IMG/VR virus record: IMGVR_UViG_3300025299_000009 | Coordinates: 1 to 38,622 of that record | Length of the DNA stretch: 38,622 nucleotides | Reading direction: 5' to 3' (one strand) | DNA from: a virus | Shown: positions 16,408 through 24,599 of the stretch, piece by piece | Layout of the letters: each line of letters begins with the position of its first letter | Numbering within the stretch: position 1 is the first letter of the stretch | Translations under genes and position numbers: made by a program | The notes under the pieces: model-generated | Told to the model about the DNA's origin: nothing | Databases searched by the model: none | What the model saw: only the letters and a program-made list of their open reading frames with translations

Positions 16408-16785
16408 ATGGCGCTCCCCGTCTGGCCCGTGATGGTACGGGCAACGCCGGTGCTCTCCGGCGCGCAGGCTGGTGCTTCGTATGGCGCGCCGATTGCGAGT
16501 GAGACCGAGGGCGGCCCCGGCTTGATGCGCCCGCGTCCTGGCCCGCGCGTGACCGAGATGAGCTTCGTCAGTCTGCTCTGGTCGCGCGCCGAGTGGGCGG
16601 CCTTCGATCAGTTCGCGCGCGAAGATCTGCGGCAGGGCACCTCGCCCTTCCATATGCCGGTTTATCGGCCGGATGTCGGCACGGTCGATCGCATCTGTCG
16701 GATCAAGGATGCGCAGTGGACCACGGATCTCTCGGCCGTGAACCGTTTCCGCGTCTCCTTCACCCTGATCGTCTTCAACTGGTGA
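16408..16785 (+). CDS. Minor tail protein, distal-tail region
   Basis: This 125-residue, beta-rich protein is encoded 2 bp after the tape measure and 4 bp before the DUF1833 gene. Features are an RPRPGPRVTEMSFV segment, a Trp-containing core (LLWSRAEWAAFDQFAREDL), and the C-terminal strand VSFTLIVFNW, similar to the small tail proteins that link tape measure and tip in lambda (gpM-like). The exact family is uncertain; a distal tail role is inferred from position and fold pattern. Confidence 0.75.
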   Translation: MALPVWPVMVRATPVLSGAQAGASYGAPIASETEGGPGLMRPRPGPRVTEMSFVSLLWSRAEWAAFDQFAREDLRQGTSPFHMPVYRPDVGTVDRICRIKDAQWTTDLSAVNRFRVSFTLIVFNW

Positions 16786-16789
16786 GCCG

Positions 16790-17302
16790 ATGACGATCTC
16801 TGCCGCGATGACCGAGGCCTATGCCGCGAATGATGTTCGCGGCGACCTGCTGCTGACATTGGAATTCGACCACGTCACCTTTCCGGAGCCGCTGCGCTTC
16901 GTGCAGGGCAAGCGCGTCAAGGATCTCTACGAGACGGTGACGTTGCCGGTGCCCGGCAATCCGGCGGCGGTGTTCGAAGTGGTCGACTTCTCCTGGCGGC
17001 GGCCGGGGCAGGAGGAAGGCGGCACGACCAAGGCGACGATCCGCGTCGACAATGTCAGCCGGGCTTTGCAGGAGGCGCTGCGCGGCGCCATCGCCTCCGA
17101 TCAGGCCTTCGCGGTCACCTACCGCGAGTACCTGACGACGGACCCGAATAATCCGGAGGTCTTCGACGGGCTGCGCATGAGCACGGTCACCGTGACGGCG
17201 CTCTCTGCGTCGGGAGACCTTTATTACGAGGAGATCGAGATGAAGGCCTTCCCCGGCCGCACCTACGATCTCGACACCTTCCCCGCGCTTTATGGACAGT
17301 GA
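16790..17302 (+). CDS. DUF1833 tail protein
   Basis: This 170-residue protein fits DUF1833: an N-terminal EAYAANDVRGDLLLTLEFDH, a beta-rich centre, and PNNPEVFDGLRMSTVTV near the end. DUF1833 proteins are minor tail components placed between the tape measure and the NlpC/P60 hydrolase, analogous to lambda gpL. The final KAFPGRTYDLDTFPALYGQ is also typical. It is co-directional and tightly packed with the preceding gene. Confidence 0.9.
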   Translation: MTISAAMTEAYAANDVRGDLLLTLEFDHVTFPEPLRFVQGKRVKDLYETVTLPVPGNPAAVFEVVDFSWRRPGQEEGGTTKATIRVDNVSRALQEALRGAIASDQAFAVTYREYLTTDPNNPEVFDGLRMSTVTVTALSASGDLYYEEIEMKAFPGRTYDLDTFPALYGQ

Positions 17303-17315
17303 TAGGAATCAGACC

Positions 17316-17507
17316 ATGAACTGGCTCCGTCGTATCTTGCGATCGCTTTGGGTGCGTCCCGACGCCGATCTTGTTGTCTATGATCGGCTCGGCCGCGTCG
17401 TCAGCGACCCGACGGAGAAGGCCGCATTGCTTGACGAGATGTACGGCAAGCGAGCCCAGATCTACGGCGCTGATGGCTCGCTGATCGCGGATAGCCGCCC
17501 AGACTGA
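17316..17507 (+). CDS. Small tail-cluster protein, function unknown
   Basis: ATG 17316 with AGGA eight bases upstream gives 63 residues. It opens with a basic amphipathic stretch (NWLRRILRSLWVRP), followed by two short similar strands, LVVYDRLGRVV and AQIYGADGSLIA, which recall the FDxxGTLR module of the small tip proteins encoded downstream. No family is recognised. A terminator follows within 30 bp, so it ends a transcription unit. Confidence 0.65.
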   Translation: MNWLRRILRSLWVRPDADLVVYDRLGRVVSDPTEKAALLDEMYGKRAQIYGADGSLIADSRPD

Positions 17508-17535
17508 CAGACCGCGTATCGCTGCGCTTACACCA

Positions 17536-17557
17536 AGCCGCCTACGGGCGGCTTTCC
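17536..17557 (+). terminator. Intrinsic terminator inside the tail cluster
   Basis: Inverted repeat AGCCGCC (17536-17542) / GGCGGCT (17547-17553) with a TACG tetraloop, followed by TTTCCC. The stem is GC-rich and the loop stable; the U-run is short, so read-through into the downstream tail genes is likely. Confidence 0.7.
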
Positions 17558-17575
17558 CATGCCCGGAGTTCAAGA

Positions 17576-17842
17576 ATGCTCAGACGAAGCTTCCTCAAGG
17601 GAGCGGCGGCACTCGCTGCTGTGCCGTTGGCGCCGATCTCCGCTCGCGCCATGCCGATGGCTCAAGCGCCAGTCGAGATCGTGGCACCGGTGGTTCCGTA
17701 CCGGTCGTGCACCGTTCGAAGCGCTTCCGGCATCCGCGTGTTCGACGCCAATGGCACCCTGCGCATGGTGATGGGGATGCTCAATGCCGATGACCCCGCT
17801 TGGGCGTCCGAGAAGCCATGGATGATCCAGTACCATGCCTGA
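17576..17842 (+). CDS. Small protein with twin-arginine (Tat) signal, tail cluster
   Basis: This 88-residue protein starts with a textbook Tat signal: Arg3-Arg4-Ser-Phe6-Leu7-Lys8, an Ala-rich hydrophobic core to about residue 19, then SARA at 22-25 as a likely cleavage site. The mature part has one Cys and the module GIRVFDANGTLRMVMG, also seen in the tip-region protein at 21532. GGAG lies upstream of the ATG, and the stop overlaps the NlpC/P60 gene by 8 bp. A Tat-exported protein in a phage tail operon is unexpected. It may be lysogenic cargo, or a tip component sent to the periplasm. Confidence 0.75.
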   Translation: MLRRSFLKGAAALAAVPLAPISARAMPMAQAPVEIVAPVVPYRSCTVRSASGIRVFDANGTLRMVMGMLNADDPAWASEKPWMIQYHA

Positions 17843-18242
17843 TCTGGCCGCCTTCATCTCCGGCCTGATCGGACGCGCCTACGAGCCCACCGGCCTGCAT
17901 TGCTGGGAGCTTGTGCGGCAGGTCCAGCGGGAAGGCTTCGGCCGACAGCTGCCGCCGGTGCTGGTCGCGCCGGAGCGTCGGATGGAGCTCGTCGGCATGA
18001 TGAACCTGCGCCACTCCTATCCCGGCTGGCGCCAGGTGGACGCCCCCGCTCATGGCGCCGTCGTCTTCATGACCCGCCATGGCCATGAGGCATCAAAAGC
18101 GGCCTGCCATGCCGGCGTCTGGCTCGATCTCGATGGTGGCGGCGTGCTGCACACCGACGCGCCGCATGGCGTCGTCTTCGAATCCCTCGCCGAACTGACC
18201 GCCCGCAATTGGGCCGATCTGAGCTTCTACCTGCCCGCATGA
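17835..18242 (+). CDS. NlpC/P60-type peptidase, tail-associated
   Basis: This 135-residue cysteine peptidase of the NlpC/P60 fold has catalytic Cys23 (GLHCWELVRQVQRE), His92 (CHAGVWLD) and a third polar residue, His106 (VLHTDAPHG). In lambdoid and GTA tails this domain (lambda gpK-like) sits in the tail tip and cuts cell-wall peptides during DNA entry. The gene lies between the small tail genes and TipJ, its normal place. Start and stop both overlap neighbours by a few bases (ATGA into the TipJ gene). Confidence 0.9.
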   Translation: MPDLAAFISGLIGRAYEPTGLHCWELVRQVQREGFGRQLPPVLVAPERRMELVGMMNLRHSYPGWRQVDAPAHGAVVFMTRHGHEASKAACHAGVWLDLDGGGVLHTDAPHGVVFESLAELTARNWADLSFYLPA

Positions 18243-21200
18243 CCTCTGCATCCCTGCCTCTGCCGCTCGCTGCTCCCGCGGCGAAGCGTTCGCGCGCTCG
18301 CTCTCGGATCGCGGGCGGGCACATCCTGTTCCAGCGCGTCGATGGCAAGCCGATGGCCGAGCCTTTCGCACGCCCCAGGGCGCGCCGGCGGCTCTCCGCC
18401 CTCGTGCGCCGTCACGCCGATCTTTCGCGGCCCTTCATCGTCTCGGTGCATCGCCGCCAGGGCATGCCGACGGCCGACACGCTTGCCGTCACCGACATGT
18501 CGGTACGGCTGCGCCGGAGCTGGGCTGAGACCGTCATCGGCCCGCGCGATACGGTCATCATCACCTATCTGCCGCGCGGCGGCGGCGGTTCCTCGCGCGC
18601 TGGCTCGTCAGGGTCTGGAAAGGGCGCCTCGATCGGGGTGATCGTCGCCACGGTGGCGCTCGCTGCGATCGGTCAGTTCTGGGCGATCGGCGCCATCGCC
18701 GGCGGCCTCGGCGTCTCGGCAGCGACCGCCGGAACGATCTGGGCGGCTGGCTCTGCCGTGGCCATTGCAGGCGGATACTACCTGTTCTCGCGGGCGACGC
18801 AGGCCAAGGCGAACAAGACCGATGATCGTCCGGTCTATGGCGTCTCCGGCGGCGGCAACCTGCCCCGTTCCGGCGACCGCATCCCGGTGATCTATGGCCG
18901 TTGCTGGACGACGCCGGATCTGTCGCAGCCGGACTATCAGGCCTATGTCGGCGACGACAGCCAGGATCTCTACAAGCGCCTGACGATCGGCTGCGGCAAA
19001 TATGCGATCAAGGCGGTCCGCGTCGCTGGCGTCACCATGTGGACGGCTGATGGCGGGCTGACGCCGGCCTTCACCGGCTCGCAGATCGAGATCATTACGC
19101 CCGGCGCGACCTCTTCGCTCGTGCCCGGTCAGGTCGCGACCGTGGCCGCGGTGGCGAGCGTGCAGTTGCCCAAGGCGGTCGACTTCCCGAACTATGCCGG
19201 CCCCTTCGAATTTGGCAGCGGCGCGCCGCTGCAGAGCCGCATCCAACTCGACTACTCGCTGCCGCAGGGCTGCTACGCCGTTCCGGATAGCGGCAAGTCT
19301 GAAGGCAAGCAGTTCAATGCCGAATGGGGCGTGCTATTCGAATATGCGCCCTGCGATATCGATGGCACGCCGACCGGTCCGTTCACGACTCTCTTCACCG
19401 ATGGCGGCAATGTGCTCTCGACGCGGCCGATGCGCTTCACGCGCTTCGTCGATATCGGCGCGGGCCGCTACACCTTTCGCGCCCGCAACATCGGCGCGGA
19501 CGACAGCGTGCCGTTCCCGGACTTCAACGCCAAGGTGACCAATGTCGTGATGTGGGAGGGGCTGCGCGCCCATATCCCGCTGGCCGCCACCCGCCCCGGC
19601 ATTACCGAGCTCGCGATGAAGATCAGGGGTGGCAAGGCGCTGGCGGTTACGAATTTCGGCGAGGTCGAGGTCGAGGCCTCGCGTATCCTGCCGGTTTGGG
19701 ATGGCACGAACTGGACTGATCAGGAAACCGATCTCTGCGTCTGGGCGGCGGCCGATGCGCTGATGGACACGCGGCATGGCGCCGGCGAGCCCGCCAGCAA
19801 GCTCGATCTCGGCCGATGGCTCCACTACGCCGTGACGGGCGCGCCCTATAACAGCTTCTCCGGCGTCATCCGTGGCCCGGTCTCGGTCTATGAGGCGCTG
19901 TCGACGATCCTGGGCACGATGCGCGCCTCGCCGCTTCGCCTCGGCAATGTCTGGACGATCGTGCGCGACGAGCCGAAGCAGGTCCGCAAGCACGTCATCA
20001 CGCGGCGCCAGATCCTGAAGGATTCGACCGGGCAGACCTTCAATCTCGATCTGTCGGATGGCTCGGCCGACATCATCGTCGAATGGCTGGCCGATGGTGA
20101 TCCGCGTCGCGTCCGGTCGCATCGCGTCACCTTCGGCGCGCAGACGATGCACCCGCGCCGCATGCAGGCGACCGGCGCGCGCACCGGAGAGCATGCGATC
20201 CATATCGCCACCTGGGCAGCGGCGACCGCCTTTTTTCGGCGGGAGCGACGCGCCTTCTCGATGGAATATGCGGCCCGCACGTTGCTTCCGAACGACCCGG
20301 CGCGGGTCGATGCCTGGTACTTCGACCGGATCGACGCCGCCGGCGTGCTCGATGCCGAGATCGACGAGGGCGAGGGCCGCTTTGCGCTGACGCTCGACAG
20401 CGAGATCGCGGTCGAGGCCGGGCATTACGCCATCCTGCGCGGCCGCGATGGATTGGAATGGGGGCCGGTCGCGGTGACGCCGGATGGCCCGCGTATCCTG
20501 CTCGATGCTGACGACGTCGCGCTCGCCAAGAGCCTGACGGGCCTCGACCTCGAGGAGGTGCTCAATACCCCGACGCAGGAGCCAACCTCGGTCGTGATCG
20601 GCGCCTATAGCGAGGTCACGAGCCAATGGCTGATCCGCTCGATCGGCTTCGATGGCGAGACGCGCGTCAATGTCGAAGCGGTGCTCGACGCACCGGAGGT
20701 CTGGAGCGCGCTGGCCGAGCCGATCATCCTGCCGCCTCCCCCGCCCTCGACCGGGCTGGAGAACGAGGCCTCGGTCTCGATCGGGTATATCAGCGCCCGG
20801 CCTGTGCAGCGCAACGCGGCGATGTACATGGACTGGACCGTGGGCCGATCCCGCGCGGCGGCCGAGTACCAGGTCGTCATCAGCTATGACGACTGGGACA
20901 CCTCCGAATTCGTCTATCGCGGGGCGGCGACTTCCGGCACGCATCCGCTGCGCGAGACGGATGGCACGATCCGGGTGCGGGCTCGCGGCATCGCCGCAAG
21001 CGGGCTGGTCAGCGCCTGGGTCGAGACCTCCTTCACGGTGACGCCCGCGATCATCGACCTCGGCAATGCCGGGGCCGGCACCTTGCCCTACAAGGCCTTC
21101 CTCGCGGGGATGGAACCGGTCGGCATCGTCTCGGAGCTGCCTGATCCGTTCGGCTATGAAGGGCCGAAGGTGGTCGGGCTCATCGTGCCCGGCGAGAAAC

Positions 21201-21532
21201 CGAAGAGTTACTTCCTGCGGGAAGGCGCGACCGAATGGGAGCCGCAGGCTGCCGAGGACTATGTCGCCAACTCGATCACGGCGCTGGCTTTGGCGGTCGG
21301 CGCGGTCAAGGCGACGGCGATCGACGTCGCCTATCTCTCGGCGATCTCGGCGCAGCTGGGCGACATCCTCGGCGGCTCGCTCAACGTCAACAACAAGGTG
21401 ATGATCTCGGCTGATGGGACGCTGGTGATCACCGATGGTGGCGCCATTCCAGGGCTGATCTTCAGCAATAGCCTTCTGCAGGTCAACTATGATGATGGCA
21501 ACCCTGCCGTCCAGCTCGGTCGGTGGTCCTGA
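18239..21532 (+). CDS. TipJ-family host-specificity tail tip protein
   Basis: From ATG 18239 (ATGA overlap) the protein has 1097 residues and the architecture of lambda gpJ-like central tip proteins. A basic N-terminal part carries TDMSVRLRRSWAETVIGPRDTVIITYLPRGGG. A hydrophobic Gly/Ala-rich stretch follows at about 132-185. Then come the GNLPRSGDRIPVIYGR motif, the conserved tip core, and an FN3-like domain near residues 850-940. The last 150 residues (VGAVKATAIDVAYLSAISAQLGDILGG) resemble the DUF1983-type stalk. It forms the receptor-binding tip. It is the longest gene of the late operon and ends in a 1-bp overlap with the next gene. Confidence 0.93.
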   Translation: MTSASLPLPLAAPAAKRSRARSRIAGGHILFQRVDGKPMAEPFARPRARRRLSALVRRHADLSRPFIVSVHRRQGMPTADTLAVTDMSVRLRRSWAETVIGPRDTVIITYLPRGGGGSSRAGSSGSGKGASIGVIVATVALAAIGQFWAIGAIAGGLGVSAATAGTIWAAGSAVAIAGGYYLFSRATQAKANKTDDRPVYGVSGGGNLPRSGDRIPVIYGRCWTTPDLSQPDYQAYVGDDSQDLYKRLTIGCGKYAIKAVRVAGVTMWTADGGLTPAFTGSQIEIITPGATSSLVPGQVATVAAVASVQLPKAVDFPNYAGPFEFGSGAPLQSRIQLDYSLPQGCYAVPDSGKSEGKQFNAEWGVLFEYAPCDIDGTPTGPFTTLFTDGGNVLSTRPMRFTRFVDIGAGRYTFRARNIGADDSVPFPDFNAKVTNVVMWEGLRAHIPLAATRPGITELAMKIRGGKALAVTNFGEVEVEASRILPVWDGTNWTDQETDLCVWAAADALMDTRHGAGEPASKLDLGRWLHYAVTGAPYNSFSGVIRGPVSVYEALSTILGTMRASPLRLGNVWTIVRDEPKQVRKHVITRRQILKDSTGQTFNLDLSDGSADIIVEWLADGDPRRVRSHRVTFGAQTMHPRRMQATGARTGEHAIHIATWAAATAFFRRERRAFSMEYAARTLLPNDPARVDAWYFDRIDAAGVLDAEIDEGEGRFALTLDSEIAVEAGHYAILRGRDGLEWGPVAVTPDGPRILLDADDVALAKSLTGLDLEEVLNTPTQEPTSVVIGAYSEVTSQWLIRSIGFDGETRVNVEAVLDAPEVWSALAEPIILPPPPPSTGLENEASVSIGYISARPVQRNAAMYMDWTVGRSRAAAEYQVVISYDDWDTSEFVYRGAATSGTHPLRETDGTIRVRARGIAASGLVSAWVETSFTVTPAIIDLGNAGAGTLPYKAFLAGMEPVGIVSELPDPFGYEGPKVVGLIVPGEKPKSYFLREGATEWEPQAAEDYVANSITALALAVGAVKATAIDVAYLSAISAQLGDILGGSLNVNNKVMISADGTLVITDGGAIPGLIFSNSLLQVNYDDGNPAVQLGRWS

Positions 21533-21834
21533 TGTTCGCAGGGGTGCGCATCTTCGACCGCTTCGGAACTCTCCGCGTCGATATCGGTGACAGGCTGATG
21601 CGCCATATCAGCGATCCGCTGATTATCCCACCGGGCGGCAGCGGCGTCCTCGTCAGCGATGCATTCCTCACCGGATCGCCCGATTTCGAAGCCACCGTAT
21701 TCGCCGCAGACGGCGCAAGCTATTGGCCCGGCGAGGGCCTATTGCCGCCGACCGTCTCCTTCAGCGGCAACACGATGACCTATTCGGTGCCCATCGGCCT
21801 GCCGACGCAGATCATCCAACCTCTGGTGTGGTGA
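21532..21834 (+). CDS. Small tail-tip protein with FDxxGTLR module
   Basis: ATG 21532 overlaps the TipJ stop by one base and gives 100 residues. It opens with GVRIFDRFGTLRVDIGD, the beta module also seen in the Tat-signal protein at 17576. The rest is Pro/Gly-rich beta (SDPLIIPPGGSGVL). I infer that it is a tip or fibre-base protein extending TipJ. The function of the family is unknown. It ends in TGATG, coupled to the next gene. Confidence 0.7.
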   Translation: MFAGVRIFDRFGTLRVDIGDRLMRHISDPLIIPPGGSGVLVSDAFLTGSPDFEATVFAADGASYWPGEGLLPPTVSFSGNTMTYSVPIGLPTQIIQPLVW

Positions 21835-22532
21835 TGCTTCAAGCCGGACTTCGCATTTCTAACCAGTGGGGGTCGGTGCAGATCGACCAGAACTGGCGCA
21901 ACTACGGATTCCGCCAGAAGGTGCCGGTCACGATCACCGCCTATGGCACCGGCGAACCGATTGGCTACGGTGGCTATCAGTATCAGCTCGTCCTTTCCGG
22001 AACCCCGGCCCTGCGGGTAGCTTGCCGTGCCACGGAGCTGCTGCCGGTCAAGATGCACTCCTATTTCAACGGCAGCACCTGGTTCCTGAACTGGTTGTTC
22101 CTGAAATGGCTGCCTCCCGTCGCTGACGGGAGCGAAGCGATCCCCGTCACGGAGACGGTCCAGTTCTACGTCTTCGATGTTCTCGACTTCGGCACCTTCT
22201 CAAATGTGGGTCTCAGAGTCTTCAACCCTTCGATGCAGCTCGTCTTCCATTCCGATGCGCCGATGATGAAGCTGGGCTATTCCGGCGCCGGCGTGCAGGG
22301 CTGCAATATCCCGTTCCTCGGCGGTCCAGGCCGCTCCTATGTTCCTTTGATCCTGCGCAATCCGATCCATGGCCATGGCGTTGGTGGCGTTGGGTATCGC
22401 ATCGCCTCGCACTGCCTGCGGGTATCTGGCTCCACCATCATTACCGACGACCGGCAGGTCCGCAGCCTCGGCGCCTCGGATGCCTATGAGAACGTCGGCG
22501 CTTACGCCGCCATCGACGTAACCGGCCTCTAA
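21834..22532 (+). CDS. Tail-tip/fibre protein, function unknown
   Basis: ATG 21834 sits on the last base of the previous stop, giving 232 residues. The beginning (LQAGLRISNQWGSVQIDQNWRN) resembles a degenerate copy of the module opening the preceding protein. The remainder is aromatic-rich and beta-rich (YGGYQYQLVL, YFNGSTWFLNWLFLKWLPP) with a Gly-rich segment at about 155-200, and looks like a virion surface protein. Receptor binding is possible. No family is recognised. Confidence 0.75.
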   Translation: MLQAGLRISNQWGSVQIDQNWRNYGFRQKVPVTITAYGTGEPIGYGGYQYQLVLSGTPALRVACRATELLPVKMHSYFNGSTWFLNWLFLKWLPPVADGSEAIPVTETVQFYVFDVLDFGTFSNVGLRVFNPSMQLVFHSDAPMMKLGYSGAGVQGCNIPFLGGPGRSYVPLILRNPIHGHGVGGVGYRIASHCLRVSGSTIITDDRQVRSLGASDAYENVGAYAAIDVTGL

Positions 22533-22548
22533 AATCACGGACATCGCC

Positions 22549-24171
22549 ATGGATCGTTCGATCTTTCGCTTCAGTCTCTCGACTGAGGACGCGCTCAGCT
22601 ATGTCCTCGCCTTCACGGGGCTCGATCTCGACGGTCGTATCCTGCGGGTGAAGGTGAAGGACCGCGCATCGAGCACGACGCGCGCGACGCTGACGATCGG
22701 TGCGGGCCTGACCGTCTCGGGAGACGACGTCTCGGCCGCCGTCGCTCATGCGGATATGGCGAGCTGGCCACGCGGCGAGTATTCCGCCGACCTCGTCGAC
22801 ATCACCGGCGAGCCCAGCACCATCATGGCGGTGCGCTTCGTCTACGACCTACCCGGCAATCTGGTCTACGGCGTCAAGGACCGGAAGGCCTTCGTCGCAT
22901 GGTCGGAAGCGAAGGCTTATGTCACTGCGACTGGCGCTGTCGGCCCGCCGGGCCCACCCGGCTCCCGTGGCTGGGCTCCAGATTTTTCGGTGACGGCCGA
23001 TGGCGAGCGCCAGGTGCTGCAGGTCATCGACTGGATCGGCGGCACGGGCGAGAAGCCGGATATCACCGGCTATCTAGGCGCCGCCGGCATTGTCGCCGAC
23101 ATCGAGGACGCGATCGATGTTCGTGGCGCCGCCGGCGCCGATGGTACGAACGGCACCGACGGCAGTGACGGCGCTGACGGTGCCGATGGCGCGAATGGCT
23201 GGGTGCCCCTTCTCGCCATCGCGAGCGACGGAGCGCGCCGTGTCCATCAGGTCTATGACTGGGTCGGCGGAACCGGAACGAAGCCCGCGACCGGCGAATT
23301 TGTCGGCGCGTCCGGCCTGACGTCGATCATCGATGATGCCGTCGATATTCGCGGCCCGGCAGGTCTGGCTACGATCGCCAACGGCAACAAGGGTGACGTC
23401 ACCACATCTAACAGCGGCGATACCTGGATCGTCAACGATCGGGCTATCATCTTCGCCAAGATGCAGGAAATGGCGACGTCGCGTCTCCTCGGCCGCGCGA
23501 CGGCCGGCGCTGGTGACATCGAGGAGCTGTCGCCATCGGCTGCGCGCTCGATCCTGCAGATCACCGCTCAGGGCGATCTGCTGATTCTGGCGTCAGATGC
23601 CGGCACGCAGCGCTCCGCGCTTGGCGCATCCTCGGCAGGCTCTGCACTGTTCATCGCCGCTGATCAAGCAGCCCAGCGAACTGCCCTTTCCGTGATGACG
23701 AAGGTGGACGGCGCCCTGCTGACGCTGTCCGGCGCCGCGTTCGACTGGACCCCCTTGCCCGCGGGCGTTCGCAAGGTCCGCATCGCTTACCGAGCCCTGA
23801 GCACGAACGGCAGCTCCATCCCGATCGTGCAGCTCGGCACGGCGAGTGGGTTCGAGACCTCAGGCTACGCCGGGTCCGGAATTACTCTGCCTGCCACCAA
23901 CCTCGTCGCGGCGATGAGCAACGGCTTTCTCCTCGCCGGCAACTGGGGCGCGACGCTCGAACTGGATGGGGCGATCGAACTGGAGAAGATCGATTCCGGC
24001 TCCAACGCCTGGAGAGCTGCCGCAGTCGGAGGGCTGCGAAACGACACCTACGTCATGATTTCCGGCGGGTCGAAGCTTCTCGGCGGCGCCCTGACGCAGG
24101 TCCGGCTCACGACGGCCGGCGGCAGCAATACCTTCGACAACGGTCTCGCCTCCATCAGCTACTGGTATTGA
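22549..24171 (+). CDS. Tail fibre protein with collagen-like repeats
   Basis: The 540-residue fibre begins with a beta N-terminal domain (about 1-125), probably the tail-attachment part. Collagen-like Gly-X-X runs follow (GPPGPPGSRG, then eight consecutive triplets around GAAGADGTNGTDGSDGADGADGANG, two of which are Pro-free), and the region contains two copies of a 45-residue module. A helical segment (SAARSILQITAQGDLLILASD) and a beta-rich C-terminal domain (about 395-540) follow, the latter likely receptor-binding. Collagen-like runs support trimeric fibres. The gene is coupled to the assembly protein gene downstream. Confidence 0.9.
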   Translation: MDRSIFRFSLSTEDALSYVLAFTGLDLDGRILRVKVKDRASSTTRATLTIGAGLTVSGDDVSAAVAHADMASWPRGEYSADLVDITGEPSTIMAVRFVYDLPGNLVYGVKDRKAFVAWSEAKAYVTATGAVGPPGPPGSRGWAPDFSVTADGERQVLQVIDWIGGTGEKPDITGYLGAAGIVADIEDAIDVRGAAGADGTNGTDGSDGADGADGANGWVPLLAIASDGARRVHQVYDWVGGTGTKPATGEFVGASGLTSIIDDAVDIRGPAGLATIANGNKGDVTTSNSGDTWIVNDRAIIFAKMQEMATSRLLGRATAGAGDIEELSPSAARSILQITAQGDLLILASDAGTQRSALGASSAGSALFIAADQAAQRTALSVMTKVDGALLTLSGAAFDWTPLPAGVRKVRIAYRALSTNGSSIPIVQLGTASGFETSGYAGSGITLPATNLVAAMSNGFLLAGNWGATLELDGAIELEKIDSGSNAWRAAAVGGLRNDTYVMISGGSKLLGGALTQVRLTTAGGSNTFDNGLASISYWY

Positions 24172-24173
24172 TC

Positions 24174-24521
24174 ATGCGAACCATCGTGAATTGCGAAACC
24201 GGCGAAGTCACGGTCGATCCGGACTGGATCGGCGAAACCCAGCTTCCGACGCTCGACGACTATCGCCGCGCGATTCAGGTTCACATCGACGCGACCGCGA
24301 ATGTTCGCGGCTACGACAGCGGCGTGACCTGCGCGTCCTATGTCAGCTCGACGAACGCGATCTGGCAGGCCGAGGCGGTGGCCTTCGTCTCGAAACGCGA
24401 TGAGTGGTGGGCCTATGCCTATGCCGAGTTGGCGAAGGTTCAGAACAGCGAACGTGAGCAGCCGAGCGTCGCCGAGCTGATCGACGAGCTGACGCCGATG
24501 GTCTGGCCCCTCGCCGAATAG
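24174..24521 (+). CDS. Tail fibre assembly / DUF4376-like protein
   Basis: The 115-residue frame from ATG 24174 follows the fibre gene by two bases. The centre (YRRAIQVHIDATANVRGYDSGVTCASYVSS) and WQAEAVAFVSKRDEWWAYAYAEL match the DUF4376-type C-terminal module of fibre assembly chaperones. Such proteins usually assist trimerisation or attachment of the fibre encoded next to them. A terminator follows at 24558. Confidence 0.8.
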   Translation: MRTIVNCETGEVTVDPDWIGETQLPTLDDYRRAIQVHIDATANVRGYDSGVTCASYVSSTNAIWQAEAVAFVSKRDEWWAYAYAELAKVQNSEREQPSVAELIDELTPMVWPLAE

Positions 24522-24557
24522 CCGGCGCCCAACAATCGCCCTGTGGGGCTTGCCCAG

Positions 24558-24582
24558 GCCCGCCCGCTGCGGCGGGCTTTCT
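24558..24582 (+). terminator. Intrinsic terminator at the end of the tail operon
   Basis: GCCCGCC (24558-24564) and GGCGGGC (24571-24577) pair around a CGCTGC loop and are followed by TTTCTC. It separates the tail genes from the lysis genes, 18 bp before the endolysin start. Confidence 0.65.
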
Positions 24583-24599
24583 CATATCCGGAGCATTCC

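Noticed and set aside
19334-20944. 536-aa reverse frame across TipJ
   Set aside because: Antisense to an unbroken, clearly recognisable tail tip gene; composition typical of a GC shadow.
6465-24521. A gene transfer agent instead of a prophage
   Set aside because: Some tail genes resemble GTA genes, but the attachment site, replication-type gene, cos-type HNH/terminase block and cargo genes indicate a phage.
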